Shown here piece by piece: positions 8,478-16,809 of a stretch of 64,000 bases of DNA. Both the position numbers and the translations under genes were made by a program. Each line of letters begins with the position of its first letter. Positions within the stretch are counted from its first letter, which is position 1. This DNA is from Aliiroseovarius sp. (GTDB taxonomy: Bacteria > Pseudomonadota > Alphaproteobacteria > Rhodobacterales > Rhodobacteraceae). The stretch spans positions 35,584-99,583 of the forward strand of contig NZ_JASBTN010000061.1 in the NCBI RefSeq assembly GCF_030148435.1, written 5' to 3'. The notes under the pieces are model-generated. The model was not told where the DNA came from, did no database searches, and saw only the letters and a list, made by a program, of their open reading frames with translations.

Positions 8478-10043
8478 TCAGAAGTCCGTGGGCGCCCCCC
8501 CCTCGGCCTTGCGCCGGGCCACGAAGTCGGCAAGCTCTTCGCGAATGGCCTCGTCCATGGGCGGGGCTTCGAATTCGGCGATGATTTCCCTGAACTTGCG
8601 ATGCGCCCGTTCGGCGGTCCACGCGCCGCCGTTGGCCTCCCAGGCTTCATAGTTGGCCCAATCGGAGAGGAAAGGCTGGTAGAAGGCGGTGGTATAGCGA
8701 TCCTGGGTATGCTGGGTGCCGAAGAAATGCCCGTCGCCTCCAACCTCGCGGATCGCGTCCAGCGCGATGTCATCGGGTGTCGTAGCCCATATCTGCGGGT
8801 CCATATAGCGTTGGATCTGCTGCAGGATCTCGCAATCCATGACGAATTTCTCGGGGCTGGCGATCAGCCCGCCTTCAAGCCATCCGGCGGCGTGATAGAC
8901 CATGTTGGTGCCCGACTGCACCGCCGCCCAGAGGCTGTTCGAGGTTTCCCATGTCGCCTGGGCATCGGGCACGTTTGCCGCACAGACGCCCGATGAGCGC
9001 ATCGGCAGACCATAGAACCGCGCCATCTGCCCGGTCATTTGGGTCGAGCGCATGTATTCCGGCGTGCCAAAGGCGGGCGCGCCGGTCTTCATGTCCACGT
9101 TCGAGGTAAAAGTCCCGATCGCACAGGCCACCCCCGGGTTCACATATTGCGCCAGCGCGATGGCACAAAGCCCCTCGGCCAGCGATTGCGCCACGGCACC
9201 AGCCATGGTTACAGGGGCCATGGCACCGGCAAGCGTGAAGGGCGTGACCACCAGCCCCTGCCCGCGCCGCGCCAGGCGCAGCCAGCCATCCATCATCGGG
9301 AAGTCGTGTTTCAGGGGCGAGGTGGAGTTGATGTTGGTGTACATCTTCGGGCTTGCGTCGAATTCCTCGTGGCTCCAGCCGCCGGAAATGCGCACCATCT
9401 CCATCACGTCCTCGACCCGCTCCTTGCCGAGGCTATAGGCATGGGCCACCTTGTCGGTCAGGGTCAGCTTGTCGAAAAGGACGTCCAGGTGGCGCACGCT
9501 GGCGTGAATGTCCACCGGCTCCACCGGGTAGCCGCCGACGAAATGGATGCAGTTGAAATACTGGCTGAGTTTCAGAAGATTGGCACATTGTTCGCGATTG
9601 CCGGGCACCTTCTTGCCGATCTCCATGTCCCAATAGTTGGGCGGGCTGGACACATTTCCGAACAGGATATGCCCGCCTCCCACGGTGATCTTGCGGTCCG
9701 GGTTGCGCGGGGTGATGTCGAACTGCGACGGGGCCTTGGCGACCATTTCCATGATCCAGTCACGGCCCATGCGCACATTGTCGCCGTCGATGATGCAGCC
9801 CGCCTCGCGCAGGAGCGCCTTGGCTTCGGGGTTATAGAACTCGATACCGATTTCTTCCAGGATGCGCATCGCCCCGTCGTGGATCGCCTGCACGCCCTCC
9901 TCGCTCAAGGGTTCCGTTGGCCGGTCCATGTTGACCGGCAGACGCCAATCCATCTGCTGGATGGCCCCGGTGGGGCGGGCGTGGCCCGCGCGGCCTCCCT
10001 TCCGTGTCGCGGAGCGGCGGCGTTTGGGTCGGTCTGAACACAT
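8478..10043 (-). CDS. Trimethylamine methyltransferase (MttB) superfamily protein, non-pyrrolysine type
   Basis: 521 residues of the COG5598/MttB family. These proteins transfer a methyl group from a quaternary or tertiary amine (glycine betaine, proline betaine, carnitine and similar) to a cognate corrinoid protein. Conserved stretches include GCIIDGDNVRMGRDWI, GGHILFGNVSSPPNYWD, VGGYPVEP and EVGGDGHFFGTQHT. No in-frame amber codon interrupts the gene, so it belongs to the large group without pyrrolysine. The ATG at 10043 follows AGGAGA and is preferred to the longer frame. No corrinoid protein gene is beside it, so its methyl acceptor must be encoded elsewhere. The substrate is unknown. Confidence 0.88.
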   Translation of the reverse strand: MCSDRPKRRRSATRKGGRAGHARPTGAIQQMDWRLPVNMDRPTEPLSEEGVQAIHDGAMRILEEIGIEFYNPEAKALLREAGCIIDGDNVRMGRDWIMEMVAKAPSQFDITPRNPDRKITVGGGHILFGNVSSPPNYWDMEIGKKVPGNREQCANLLKLSQYFNCIHFVGGYPVEPVDIHASVRHLDVLFDKLTLTDKVAHAYSLGKERVEDVMEMVRISGGWSHEEFDASPKMYTNINSTSPLKHDFPMMDGWLRLARRGQGLVVTPFTLAGAMAPVTMAGAVAQSLAEGLCAIALAQYVNPGVACAIGTFTSNVDMKTGAPAFGTPEYMRSTQMTGQMARFYGLPMRSSGVCAANVPDAQATWETSNSLWAAVQSGTNMVYHAAGWLEGGLIASPEKFVMDCEILQQIQRYMDPQIWATTPDDIALDAIREVGGDGHFFGTQHTQDRYTTAFYQPFLSDWANYEAWEANGGAWTAERAHRKFREIIAEFEAPPMDEAIREELADFVARRKAEGGAPTDF

Positions 10044-10219
10044 GTCGTGTCTCCTGTTCGTTTCTTCCACGATGGCCGGAGCCGCCGCCCACGCCAATTC
10101 GGTTTCCGACAGAAGGTGTCGCTTTTGGCAATTGATGCGCCGCTCCGGGCCGCCGGCATTTCGAATATGTCTTGCCTTCGGCACCTCCAGATCTCTTGAT
10201 ACGCGTCAGGAGGACCGCC

Positions 10220-10813
10220 ATGACAGACAGGCTATTCGCCCCGCTCGACCTGGGACCGATGACCATCCGCAACCGCATCGTCTCGACCGGCCACGACACG
10301 ACCCTGCCGACAGATGACAAGGTCAACGAGGCGCTGGTCGCCTATCACCGGGCACGGGCGGCGGGCGGTGTCGGGCTGATCGTTGCCCAGGTCACTGGCG
10401 TGCATGAAAGCGCGCGCTATACCTCGCATGTGCTGATGGGGTGGAGGACGGCTGCATCCCCGGGTTCGAGCGGCTGGCGCGGGCGGTACAGGCCGGGGGA
10501 GCTGTTGCAGAGCTATGTGCGTGACACGATGCTGAAACGGGCCCTGTCGCTGGGGGTCGAGGTGATCCCCTATGCGCGCCTGTTCGGAACCGATGGCACC
10601 ACCGGGTATTTCCAGAACATCGCCACCGGCGAGGCCATGATCCTTGAAGAGATGGACACGCTGATCCTGGCCCAGGCACACCGCGCGCAGGACGCGCTTC
10701 TGACCCAATGCGAGGCCGCAGGTCTGCCTGTCACCGGCATCGGCGACTGCCTGGCTCCGCGCACGGCGGAGGAAGCGGTGCTGGAGGGATTGAAGGCGGG
10801 ATGGGCGGTGTAG
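10220..10813 (+). pseudogene. Decayed NADH:flavin oxidoreductase (TMADH/dienoyl-CoA reductase type)
   Basis: It starts with a good ribosome site (CAGGAGGACC) and an intact FMN-barrel N-terminus (MTDRLFAPLDLGPMTIRNR, then ARYTSHVLM). A +1 shift near 10437 follows, where the other frame reads VEDGCIPGFERLARAV. A deletion of several hundred codons then joins it to the C-terminal FAD-domain end (ELLQSYVRDTMLKRALSLG to LKAGWAV). The family is about 650-690 residues, while this frame has 197. The continuous frame is accidental. Intact relatives demethylate or reduce amine and enoyl substrates, which fits the neighbouring MttB-family gene as a former methylamine or betaine locus (inference). Confidence 0.85.
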
Positions 10814-10819
10814 GACCGC

Positions 10820-10845
10820 CCTCCGGAAAGCCGGAGGTGTTTTTA
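10820..10845 (+). terminator. Rho-independent terminator after the flavin oxidoreductase remnant
   Basis: Stem CCTCCGG/CCGGAGG with AAAG loop, followed by TGTTTTTA, 7 nt after the remnant's stop codon. Confidence 0.75.
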
Positions 10846-10870
10846 AGCGGACGCGACGGCCCGGTTCAGG

Positions 10871-11557
10871 TCAGCTCCGCAGCCAGTCCAACAGGTGGCC
10901 GATGTCAGGCAGGACCACATCGGCGAACGGGGCCAGCTCTGCCTCGACCGCCATGCCGGTCAGCACGCCTGCGGTCTGCATCCCGGCGGCGCGGCCTGCG
11001 TGCAGGTCATGAAGGCTGTCGCCCACCATGACCACGCGGGACGGATCCAGGCCCAGCTTGGCGGCAAAACCAAGACACTGCCCCGGTTCGGGTTTGAATC
11101 CGTGGCCGCTGTCATAGCCCGCGATGAAATCGAATTTCTCGGTCACACCGGCGCTTCGCAGATGCGCCAGTGCGGGGGCTTCGGCGTCATTGGTGGCCAC
11201 GCCCAGCTTCAACCCCAGTGACCGCAGCACATCGAGGAACGGCGCCAGCGGCACCGCCTCGGCCTGGGGCGCATTGGCGGCTTCTTCGTTCAGCACCTGT
11301 TCCAGCGCGTCGCCCGGCATGTCGAAATGGTCGCCCAGGGCGGTGACGACCTCTTCGGGCGTTCCAGCAATGACCACGCTGGAAGGATCGAACACCGCGC
11401 CGTCACAATCATAGCCGATCGCCGCCCCCACGGACCGGGCCCGGTCGGCATCCCCCCCGCACAGACGATCCAGCACCGCGCGCGCCCAGGCCTCCCAGGT
11501 GGCGCCGAACTGAAACAGTGTGCCATCCTTGTCGAAAAGAACTCCGTCCACGCGCAT
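10871..11557 (-). CDS. HAD-superfamily hydrolase, phosphoglycolate phosphatase-like
   Basis: 228-residue HAD phosphatase. Motif I is LFDKDGTLFQFG, where the usual second Asp is supplied by DKDGT. Motif II is GVATNDAEAP, and motifs III/IV appear as GFKPEPGQCLGF and VVMVGDSLHDLHAG. A helical cap lies between motifs I and II. Likely substrates are small phosphoesters such as 2-phosphoglycolate, but specificity in this family is not readable. It begins 12 bp after the stop of the dehydrogenase gene upstream, so the two are probably one transcript. Confidence 0.88.
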   Translation of the reverse strand: MRVDGVLFDKDGTLFQFGATWEAWARAVLDRLCGGDADRARSVGAAIGYDCDGAVFDPSSVVIAGTPEEVVTALGDHFDMPGDALEQVLNEEAANAPQAEAVPLAPFLDVLRSLGLKLGVATNDAEAPALAHLRSAGVTEKFDFIAGYDSGHGFKPEPGQCLGFAAKLGLDPSRVVMVGDSLHDLHAGRAAGMQTAGVLTGMAVEAELAPFADVVLPDIGHLLDWLRS

Positions 11558-11569
11558 GGCTGTTCCCCC

Positions 11570-12442
11570 TCAGTCCAGCGCGCGCAGGCGCTTGATCAGC
11601 GACGAGGTATCCCAGCGTCCGCCGCCCAGCTTCTGCACGTCCTTGTAGAACTGATCGACCAGCGCGGTCATGGGCAGGGCCGCGCCGTTGCGTTCGGCCT
11701 CGTCCAGGCAGATGCGCAGATCCTTGCGCATCCAGTCCACCGCGAACCCATGCTCGAAATGGTCGTCCGCCATGGTCTCGTGCCGGTTCACCATCTGCCA
11801 GCTACCCGCCGCGCCCCCCTGGATCACATCGACCACTTCACGAATGTCCAGCCCGGCCTTTTCGGCGAAGTTCAGCCCCTCGGACAGGCCCTGCACCAGA
11901 CCTGCGATGCAGATCTGGTTGACCATCTTGGTCAACTGCCCGGCCCCCGTGTCGCCCAGACGCTTGATCACCCGGCCATAGGCCTGCATCACCGGCTTGG
12001 CCGCGTCAAAGGCCGCTTGCTCGCCGCCACACATGATTACCAGAACACCATTCTCGGCCCCGGCCTGCCCGCCCGAAATCGGCGCATCGACGAATTGCCC
12101 GCCCAGGGCGGCGGCCTCGGCGGCAAGCTCCTCGGTCACTTCGGCGGATACGGTGGTGTGATCGACCACGACCGCGCCAGACCCCATGCCGGAAAACGCC
12201 CCGTCCGCACCCTTGCAAACCGAGCGCAGGTCATCGTCGTTCCCGACGCATATCATGATGAAGTCGGCCCCCTCGGCCGCCTCGCGCGGTGTCCGGTGGG
12301 CGCTGCCGCCATGTTCCCCTGCCCAGGCCTCGGCCTTGGCGAAGCTGCGGTTGTAGACCGCCACCTCGTGGCCCGCCTTCACCAGGTGCCCGGCCATCGG
12401 GTAGCCCATGACCCCCAGCCCCAGAAATGCACATTTCGCCAT
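11570..12442 (-). CDS. Beta-hydroxyacid dehydrogenase (3-hydroxyisobutyrate / tartronate semialdehyde reductase family)
   Basis: 290 residues. The N-terminal Rossmann motif is FLGLGVMGYPMAGHL. The substrate-binding signature is FVDAPISGGQAGAENG, with catalytic Lys in GQLTKMVNQICIAG near residue 170. The C-terminal all-helical domain follows. The family oxidises or reduces 3-hydroxyisobutyrate, tartronate semialdehyde, glyoxylate or succinic semialdehyde using NAD(P). The pairing with a phosphoglycolate-phosphatase-like gene hints at C2/C3 glycolate metabolism (inference). The ATG at 12442 is preceded by a GGAGG-like site. Confidence 0.88.
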   Translation of the reverse strand: MAKCAFLGLGVMGYPMAGHLVKAGHEVAVYNRSFAKAEAWAGEHGGSAHRTPREAAEGADFIMICVGNDDDLRSVCKGADGAFSGMGSGAVVVDHTTVSAEVTEELAAEAAALGGQFVDAPISGGQAGAENGVLVIMCGGEQAAFDAAKPVMQAYGRVIKRLGDTGAGQLTKMVNQICIAGLVQGLSEGLNFAEKAGLDIREVVDVIQGGAAGSWQMVNRHETMADDHFEHGFAVDWMRKDLRICLDEAERNGAALPMTALVDQFYKDVQKLGGGRWDTSSLIKRLRALD

Positions 12443-12626
12443 CTTGCCCTCCTCCGCGTGTATCCGACTTGCTTCCTACCTAGCTTGCCGGGACCAAAGG
12501 TCAAGCCGGGCTTTCCGGCACGGGCGCGCAGGCACCGCTTGTCGCCGCCCCCTCGCCCAACCGATTGAAACACCCCGCGAAGGCCGCTATGGAAAGAGGT
12601 GTTTCCCCGGGATGGACAGAGAACTC

Positions 12627-15098
12627 ATGGCGCTCCTTTTTCGTTGGCTTGTCAGGATCATTGTGACCCTCATCGCATTGTCGGTCGTGGCTGTCCTGAT
12701 GGTCTATTACCTCGCCGCACAATCCCTGCCCGACTATGACACCACCCGACCGGCCCGCGGACTGAACGACGGGATCGAGATCGTGCGCAATAATGCCAAT
12801 GTGCCGCATATCTTCGGTTCGAACGACGAGGATGTCTTCTTTGGCCTCGGCTATGCCCATGCGCAGGACCGGCTGTGGCAGATGACCATGATGCGCCGCA
12901 CCGCCCAGGGCCGCCTGTCCGAACTGTTCGGCCCGCGCACCCTGGAGGTGGACGAGCTGATGCGCCGGTTGGACATCTACCAACTGGCGCAGCAGGCCGT
13001 GGCGGTGCAGGACGAGGACACCAAATCCGCCCTGCGCGCCTATGCCCGTGGGGTGAACGCCTGGTTGCAGCGCGTGAATGACGAGGCGCTCGGCCGTGGC
13101 GCGCCCGAGTTTTTCCTCTTCTCGCCCGAGATCGCCCCCTGGCAGCCCGCCGACAGTATCGCAATCCAGAAGCTGATGGGGGTGCAACTGGCAGGCCAGC
13201 TGCAAGAGGAAGTGCTGCGCGCCCGGGTGGGGCTGGCCCTGTCCCCTGCCCGGCTGGCCGACATCCTGCCAGACATGCCCGGCAACGGCGTGGCTGCGCT
13301 GCCCGAATTCGCCAGCCTCTTTCCCGGCGTGGATCCGGCCCGCGACTTTGCTGCCTACACGCCCGCGCCGCGACCCTTTCTCTCTCCCGTTGCGCCGCGC
13401 GGGCTGGCCGGCGCCTCCAACGCCTGGGCCGCGGCCCCCTCCCGTTCGGCCGCCGGGGGCACGCTCCTGGCCAATGACCCGCATCTGGGCCTCTCCGCCC
13501 CCTCGATCTGGTACCTGGCCCGGCTGGAGCTCTCTTCCGGCGGGGTGATCGGCGGCACGATTCCCGGCATGCCGCTGGTGCTCGCCGGGCGCAGCGCCGA
13601 TTTCGGCTGGGGCGTGACCAGCTCCTATCTCGACGATCAGGACATTTTCATCGAGGAACTGAACCCGGCGGATCCCTCCAAGGTTCGCACCCCTGACGGC
13701 TGGGCCGCGCTGGAAACACGTCCGACGATCATCCGGGTCAAAGACGCCCCGCCTGTCACCATCACCCTGCAATGGAGCGCCAACGGCCCGGTGCTGCCCG
13801 GCAATCTCTATGGTCTCGACACTGTGACCCCACGCGGCCATGTCGCGGCGGTTGGCTGGACGCTTCTGACCGGCGAAGACCGCTCGATGAGCGCGGGGCT
13901 CGCCCTGATGCGCGCGGGGTCGATCGAGGAGGGTATCGAAGCGGGGCGCATGTACACGGCCCCCAGCCAGAACCTGGTGATGGTGGACACGGAAAACATC
14001 GCGATGAAGACCATCGGCGCGATGCCCCGGCGCGATGCGGGCCACCAGTCGATGGGCCGCCTGCCCGCCCCCGGCTGGCGCGTGGAAAACCAATGGTTGG
14101 GCATCGAACCCTATGCTGCCAATCCGCAATATATCGCCCCGCGCGGCGGTATTGTCGGCAATACCAACAACAAGATCGTCGACCGCCCCTTCCCGCGCCA
14201 CGTCAGTTTCAACTGGGGTGACAGCCAGCGTGTGCAGCGCTGGGAACGCCTGATGCAGGGGCGCAAGGTGCATACGCGCGAAAGCTTCATCGAGGCGCAG
14301 CTCGACACGGTCTCGACCACGGCGCGCACGCTTCTGCCACTGGTCGGGGCGGACCTCTGGTTCACCGGCGCCGCCGCCCCCGAGGGCACACCCGAGCGCA
14401 ACCGCCAGCGTGCCCTGACCCTGCTGGCCGACTGGAACGGCGAAATGAACGAGCACATGCCCGAACCGCTGCTTTATGCCGCCTGGATGCGCGCGCTGCA
14501 GACGCGCCTGATCCGCGACGAGCTGGGCCCGCTGGCCGCCGAGTTCACCCAAGTCGAGCCCCTGTTCATCGAACGCGTCTACCGCGACGTGGACGGGGCC
14601 GGCATCTGGTGCGACGTGGTGCAATCGGCCGCGACCGAGACCTGCACCGAGATGGCCCGGGCCGCGCTGGACGATGCGCTTCTGTGGATCGCCGAACGCT
14701 ATGGCGACACCTGGGAGGCATTGCGCTGGGGCGATGCGCACCAGGCCTACCAGGATCACCCGGTGCTGGGTCAGGTGCCGGGCCTGCGTTGGCTGGTGAA
14801 CATCCGCCAGTCCACATCGGGCGGGGACAATACGCTGAACCGCGGCCTGACCAGCGGCACCGGGCGCGATCCGTTCCGCAACGTGCATGCGGCGGGGTAT
14901 CGGGGGGTCTATGATTTCGCCGATCCCGACAGTTCGCTCTTCATAACGTCGACCGGACAGTCGGGCCATTTCCTGAGCCGCAACTACGACGATCTGGGCG
15001 AACTGTGGCGGCGGGGCGAATATATCCCGATGTCGCTGGACCCGGACCTGGCCCGCGCGGCGGCGGTGGGCGTGACCGTGCTGACCCCGGCGGACTGA
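12627..15098 (+). CDS. Penicillin acylase family protein (Ntn hydrolase)
   Basis: About 824 residues with an N-terminal membrane/secretion segment (residues 3-30, LVRIIVTLIALSVVAVLMVY), so it is exported to the periplasm. The precursor should self-cleave before Ser264 in GASNAWAAAPSR, leaving the Ser as the beta-chain nucleophile. A typical GGTIPGMPLVLAGRS motif and the Asn oxyanion region NTNNKIVD are present. Such enzymes hydrolyse amide bonds of acyl-homoserine lactones, beta-lactams or related acyl amides, and an acyl-homoserine lactone acylase role is possible but unproven. The ATG at 12627 was preferred, with 12612 as an alternative. It is divergent from the dehydrogenase gene. Confidence 0.9.
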   Translation: MALLFRWLVRIIVTLIALSVVAVLMVYYLAAQSLPDYDTTRPARGLNDGIEIVRNNANVPHIFGSNDEDVFFGLGYAHAQDRLWQMTMMRRTAQGRLSELFGPRTLEVDELMRRLDIYQLAQQAVAVQDEDTKSALRAYARGVNAWLQRVNDEALGRGAPEFFLFSPEIAPWQPADSIAIQKLMGVQLAGQLQEEVLRARVGLALSPARLADILPDMPGNGVAALPEFASLFPGVDPARDFAAYTPAPRPFLSPVAPRGLAGASNAWAAAPSRSAAGGTLLANDPHLGLSAPSIWYLARLELSSGGVIGGTIPGMPLVLAGRSADFGWGVTSSYLDDQDIFIEELNPADPSKVRTPDGWAALETRPTIIRVKDAPPVTITLQWSANGPVLPGNLYGLDTVTPRGHVAAVGWTLLTGEDRSMSAGLALMRAGSIEEGIEAGRMYTAPSQNLVMVDTENIAMKTIGAMPRRDAGHQSMGRLPAPGWRVENQWLGIEPYAANPQYIAPRGGIVGNTNNKIVDRPFPRHVSFNWGDSQRVQRWERLMQGRKVHTRESFIEAQLDTVSTTARTLLPLVGADLWFTGAAAPEGTPERNRQRALTLLADWNGEMNEHMPEPLLYAAWMRALQTRLIRDELGPLAAEFTQVEPLFIERVYRDVDGAGIWCDVVQSAATETCTEMARAALDDALLWIAERYGDTWEALRWGDAHQAYQDHPVLGQVPGLRWLVNIRQSTSGGDNTLNRGLTSGTGRDPFRNVHAAGYRGVYDFADPDSSLFITSTGQSGHFLSRNYDDLGELWRRGEYIPMSLDPDLARAAAVGVTVLTPAD

Positions 15099-15110
15099 CC
15101 CCGGCGGACT
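15081..15110 (+). repeat. 14-bp tandem duplication at the 3' end of the acylase gene
   Basis: The unit CTGACCCCGGCGGA occurs twice in tandem and is followed by a partial third copy. The duplication spans the stop codon of the penicillin acylase family gene, so it leaves the protein unchanged. Confidence 0.8.
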
Positions 15111-15155
15111 GACCCGGGCACGCCTGGTCCCCGCCCGCGCGGGAGATCAACGGTG

Positions 15156-16454
15156 TCAAAGTGCCGCGTATTCCGCCTTCTGCCGCTCCGTCCAGGTCAC
15201 GGTCAGCTGCCAGCCGGTCTCGTCCTGGGCTTCGTTTTCCACGACGCCCTTCTGGAACAGCCAGGCGCGCTGGCGCCCTTCGGCAAAGGCGAGATGCAGG
15301 GTCTCGGTCGTACGCGGCTCATGCAGCGCCGCCTCGATGGCTTCGAACAACGCCTCCAGCCCTTCGCCGGTGATGGCGGAGGTGGCAAAGACATGATCGT
15401 TGCGGGCGGCCTCGATCCGGCGCGCCTCGGCCGCGTCGGGGTCGAGCAGGTCGAGCTTGTTCCAGACCTCGATCCTGGGCGTGTCTTCGTCCAGCCCCAG
15501 CTCGGCCAGGATGGTTTCCACGTCGCGCGCCTGTTCGTCGGTTTCCTCGGCCGAAATGTCCCGCACATGCAGCACCAGATCGGCGCCCAGCACCTCTTCC
15601 AGCGTGGCGCGGAACGCGGCGACCAGCTGCGTCGGCAGGTCCGAGATGAAGCCCACCGTATCGGACAGGATCACCTTGCGTCCGGCACCCTGCCCGGTGC
15701 CGGGCAGTTCGACCTGGCGCATGGTCGGGTCCAGCGTGGCAAAAAGCATGTCCTTGGCCATGACATCCGCGCCCGTGACCCGGTTGAACAGGGTCGATTT
15801 CCCCGCATTGGTGTAGCCCACCAGCGCGACGATCGGGAACGGCACCTTGGCGCGGGCGGCGCGGTGCAGTTCGCGGGTCTTGACGACCTTTTCCAACTGG
15901 CGGCGCAGGCGGGTGAGCTGGTCGTCAATCGCGCGGCGATCGGCCTCGATCTGGGTTTCGCCGGGGCCGCCCACGAAACCGAGCCCGCCACGCTGGCGTT
16001 CCAGGTGGGTCCAGGCGCGCACCAGTCGGGTGCGCTGGTAGGAAAGCGCGGCCATTTCCACCTGCAACACGCCTTCCCGGGTGCGCGCGCGGTCCGAGAA
16101 GATTTCAAGGATCAGCCCGGTGCGGTCCAGGATCTTGACCTTCCACGCCTTTTCCAGATTGCGCTGCTGTACCGGTGTCACCGGACCGTCGATCAGCACC
16201 AGCCCGATCTCGGCGGCCTTGAACCGCTGACCAAGCTCCTCGATCTTGCCGGACCCGAACAGGTAGCCGGGCTGTGGGCGCGGCAGGGGGACGATTTCCT
16301 GCCCCGCAACCTCCAGATGCGGGAGCGCCGCGGCAAGCGCCACGGCCTCGTCAAGCGCCGGACCGGATTTACGCCGGTCAGGCTCGGATTTGATATCGGG
16401 ATGGAGAACCCAGGCCCGTGTGGGCGTGGCCTCGCGCGGGGTTGGATCGGTCAG
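15156..16454 (-). CDS. hflX: GTPase HflX, with probable CTG start
   Basis: Ribosome-associated GTPase that splits or rescues stalled ribosomes. The HflX N-terminal domain is followed by the G domain: G1 [10 protein letters not shown]3 SDTVGF and G4 NKLD, after the GGPGETQIE linker. The first ATG/GTG/TTG in frame is the GTG at 16343, but conserved N-terminal sequence ([12 protein letters not shown]) is encoded upstream of it. Between that point and the in-frame stop at 16467-16469 the only plausible start is CTG at 16454-16452, which overlaps the hfq stop as CTGA. This start gives 432 residues, the usual family length. It is the last gene of the ntr-trk-hfq cluster. Confidence 0.9.
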   Translation of the reverse strand: MTDPTPREATPTRAWVLHPDIKSEPDRRKSGPALDEAVALAAALPHLEVAGQEIVPLPRPQPGYLFGSGKIEELGQRFKAAEIGLVLIDGPVTPVQQRNLEKAWKVKILDRTGLILEIFSDRARTREGVLQVEMAALSYQRTRLVRAWTHLERQRGGLGFVGGPGETQIEADRRAIDDQLTRLRRQLEKVVKTRELHRAARAKVPFPIVALVGYTNAGKSTLFNRVTGADVMAKDMLFATLDPTMRQVELPGTGQGAGRKVILSDTVGFISDLPTQLVAAFRATLEEVLGADLVLHVRDISAEETDEQARDVETILAELGLDEDTPRIEVWNKLDLLDPDAAEARRIEAARNDHVFATSAITGEGLEALFEAIEAALHEPRTTETLHLAFAEGRQRAWLFQKGVVENEAQDETGWQLTVTWTERQKAEYAAL

Positions 16455-16687
16455 TTTTCGTCGCCGTCATAGAGGTTGATCGGCTGGGTCGGCATGATGG
16501 TCGAGATCGCGTGCTTGTACACGAGCTGCGACTGGCCGTCCCGCTTCAGCAGGACACAGAAATTGTCGAACCAGGAAATCACGCCCTGCAATTTGACGCC
16601 GTTGATCAGGAAGATCGTGACCGGCACCTTGGTCTTGCGGACGTGATTGAGGAAGGCGTCCTGCAGGTTCTGTTTGTCGGCAGCCAT
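16451..16687 (-). CDS. hfq: RNA chaperone Hfq
   Basis: 78-residue hexameric Sm-like protein that helps small RNAs pair with mRNAs. The Sm1 motif ([17 protein letters not shown]) and the Sm2 motif ([11 protein letters not shown]) are intact, as is the NLQDAFLN N-terminus. It precedes hflX with a 4-bp overlap, as in most proteobacteria, and lies downstream of trkH. Two candidate small RNAs are proposed elsewhere in this window. Confidence 0.97.
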   Translation of the reverse strand: MAADKQNLQDAFLNHVRKTKVPVTIFLINGVKLQGVISWFDNFCVLLKRDGQSQLVYKHAISTIMPTQPINLYDGDEN

Positions 16688-16809
16688 CGCTTGTTTCCTT
16701 TTTTCTATCGGACTGCCGGACCCCGGCAGGGAATTAACCTTTCACGCGAGTATGAAAAACTATTCCGGATGTTACCAGCCCAAAAATGAGGCGCTGGGAA
16801 AGGGATGTA

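Noticed and set aside
8478..10043. MttB-family gene as a pyrrolysine-containing methyltransferase
   Set aside because: No in-frame amber codon interrupts the gene, so it belongs to the non-pyrrolysine group.
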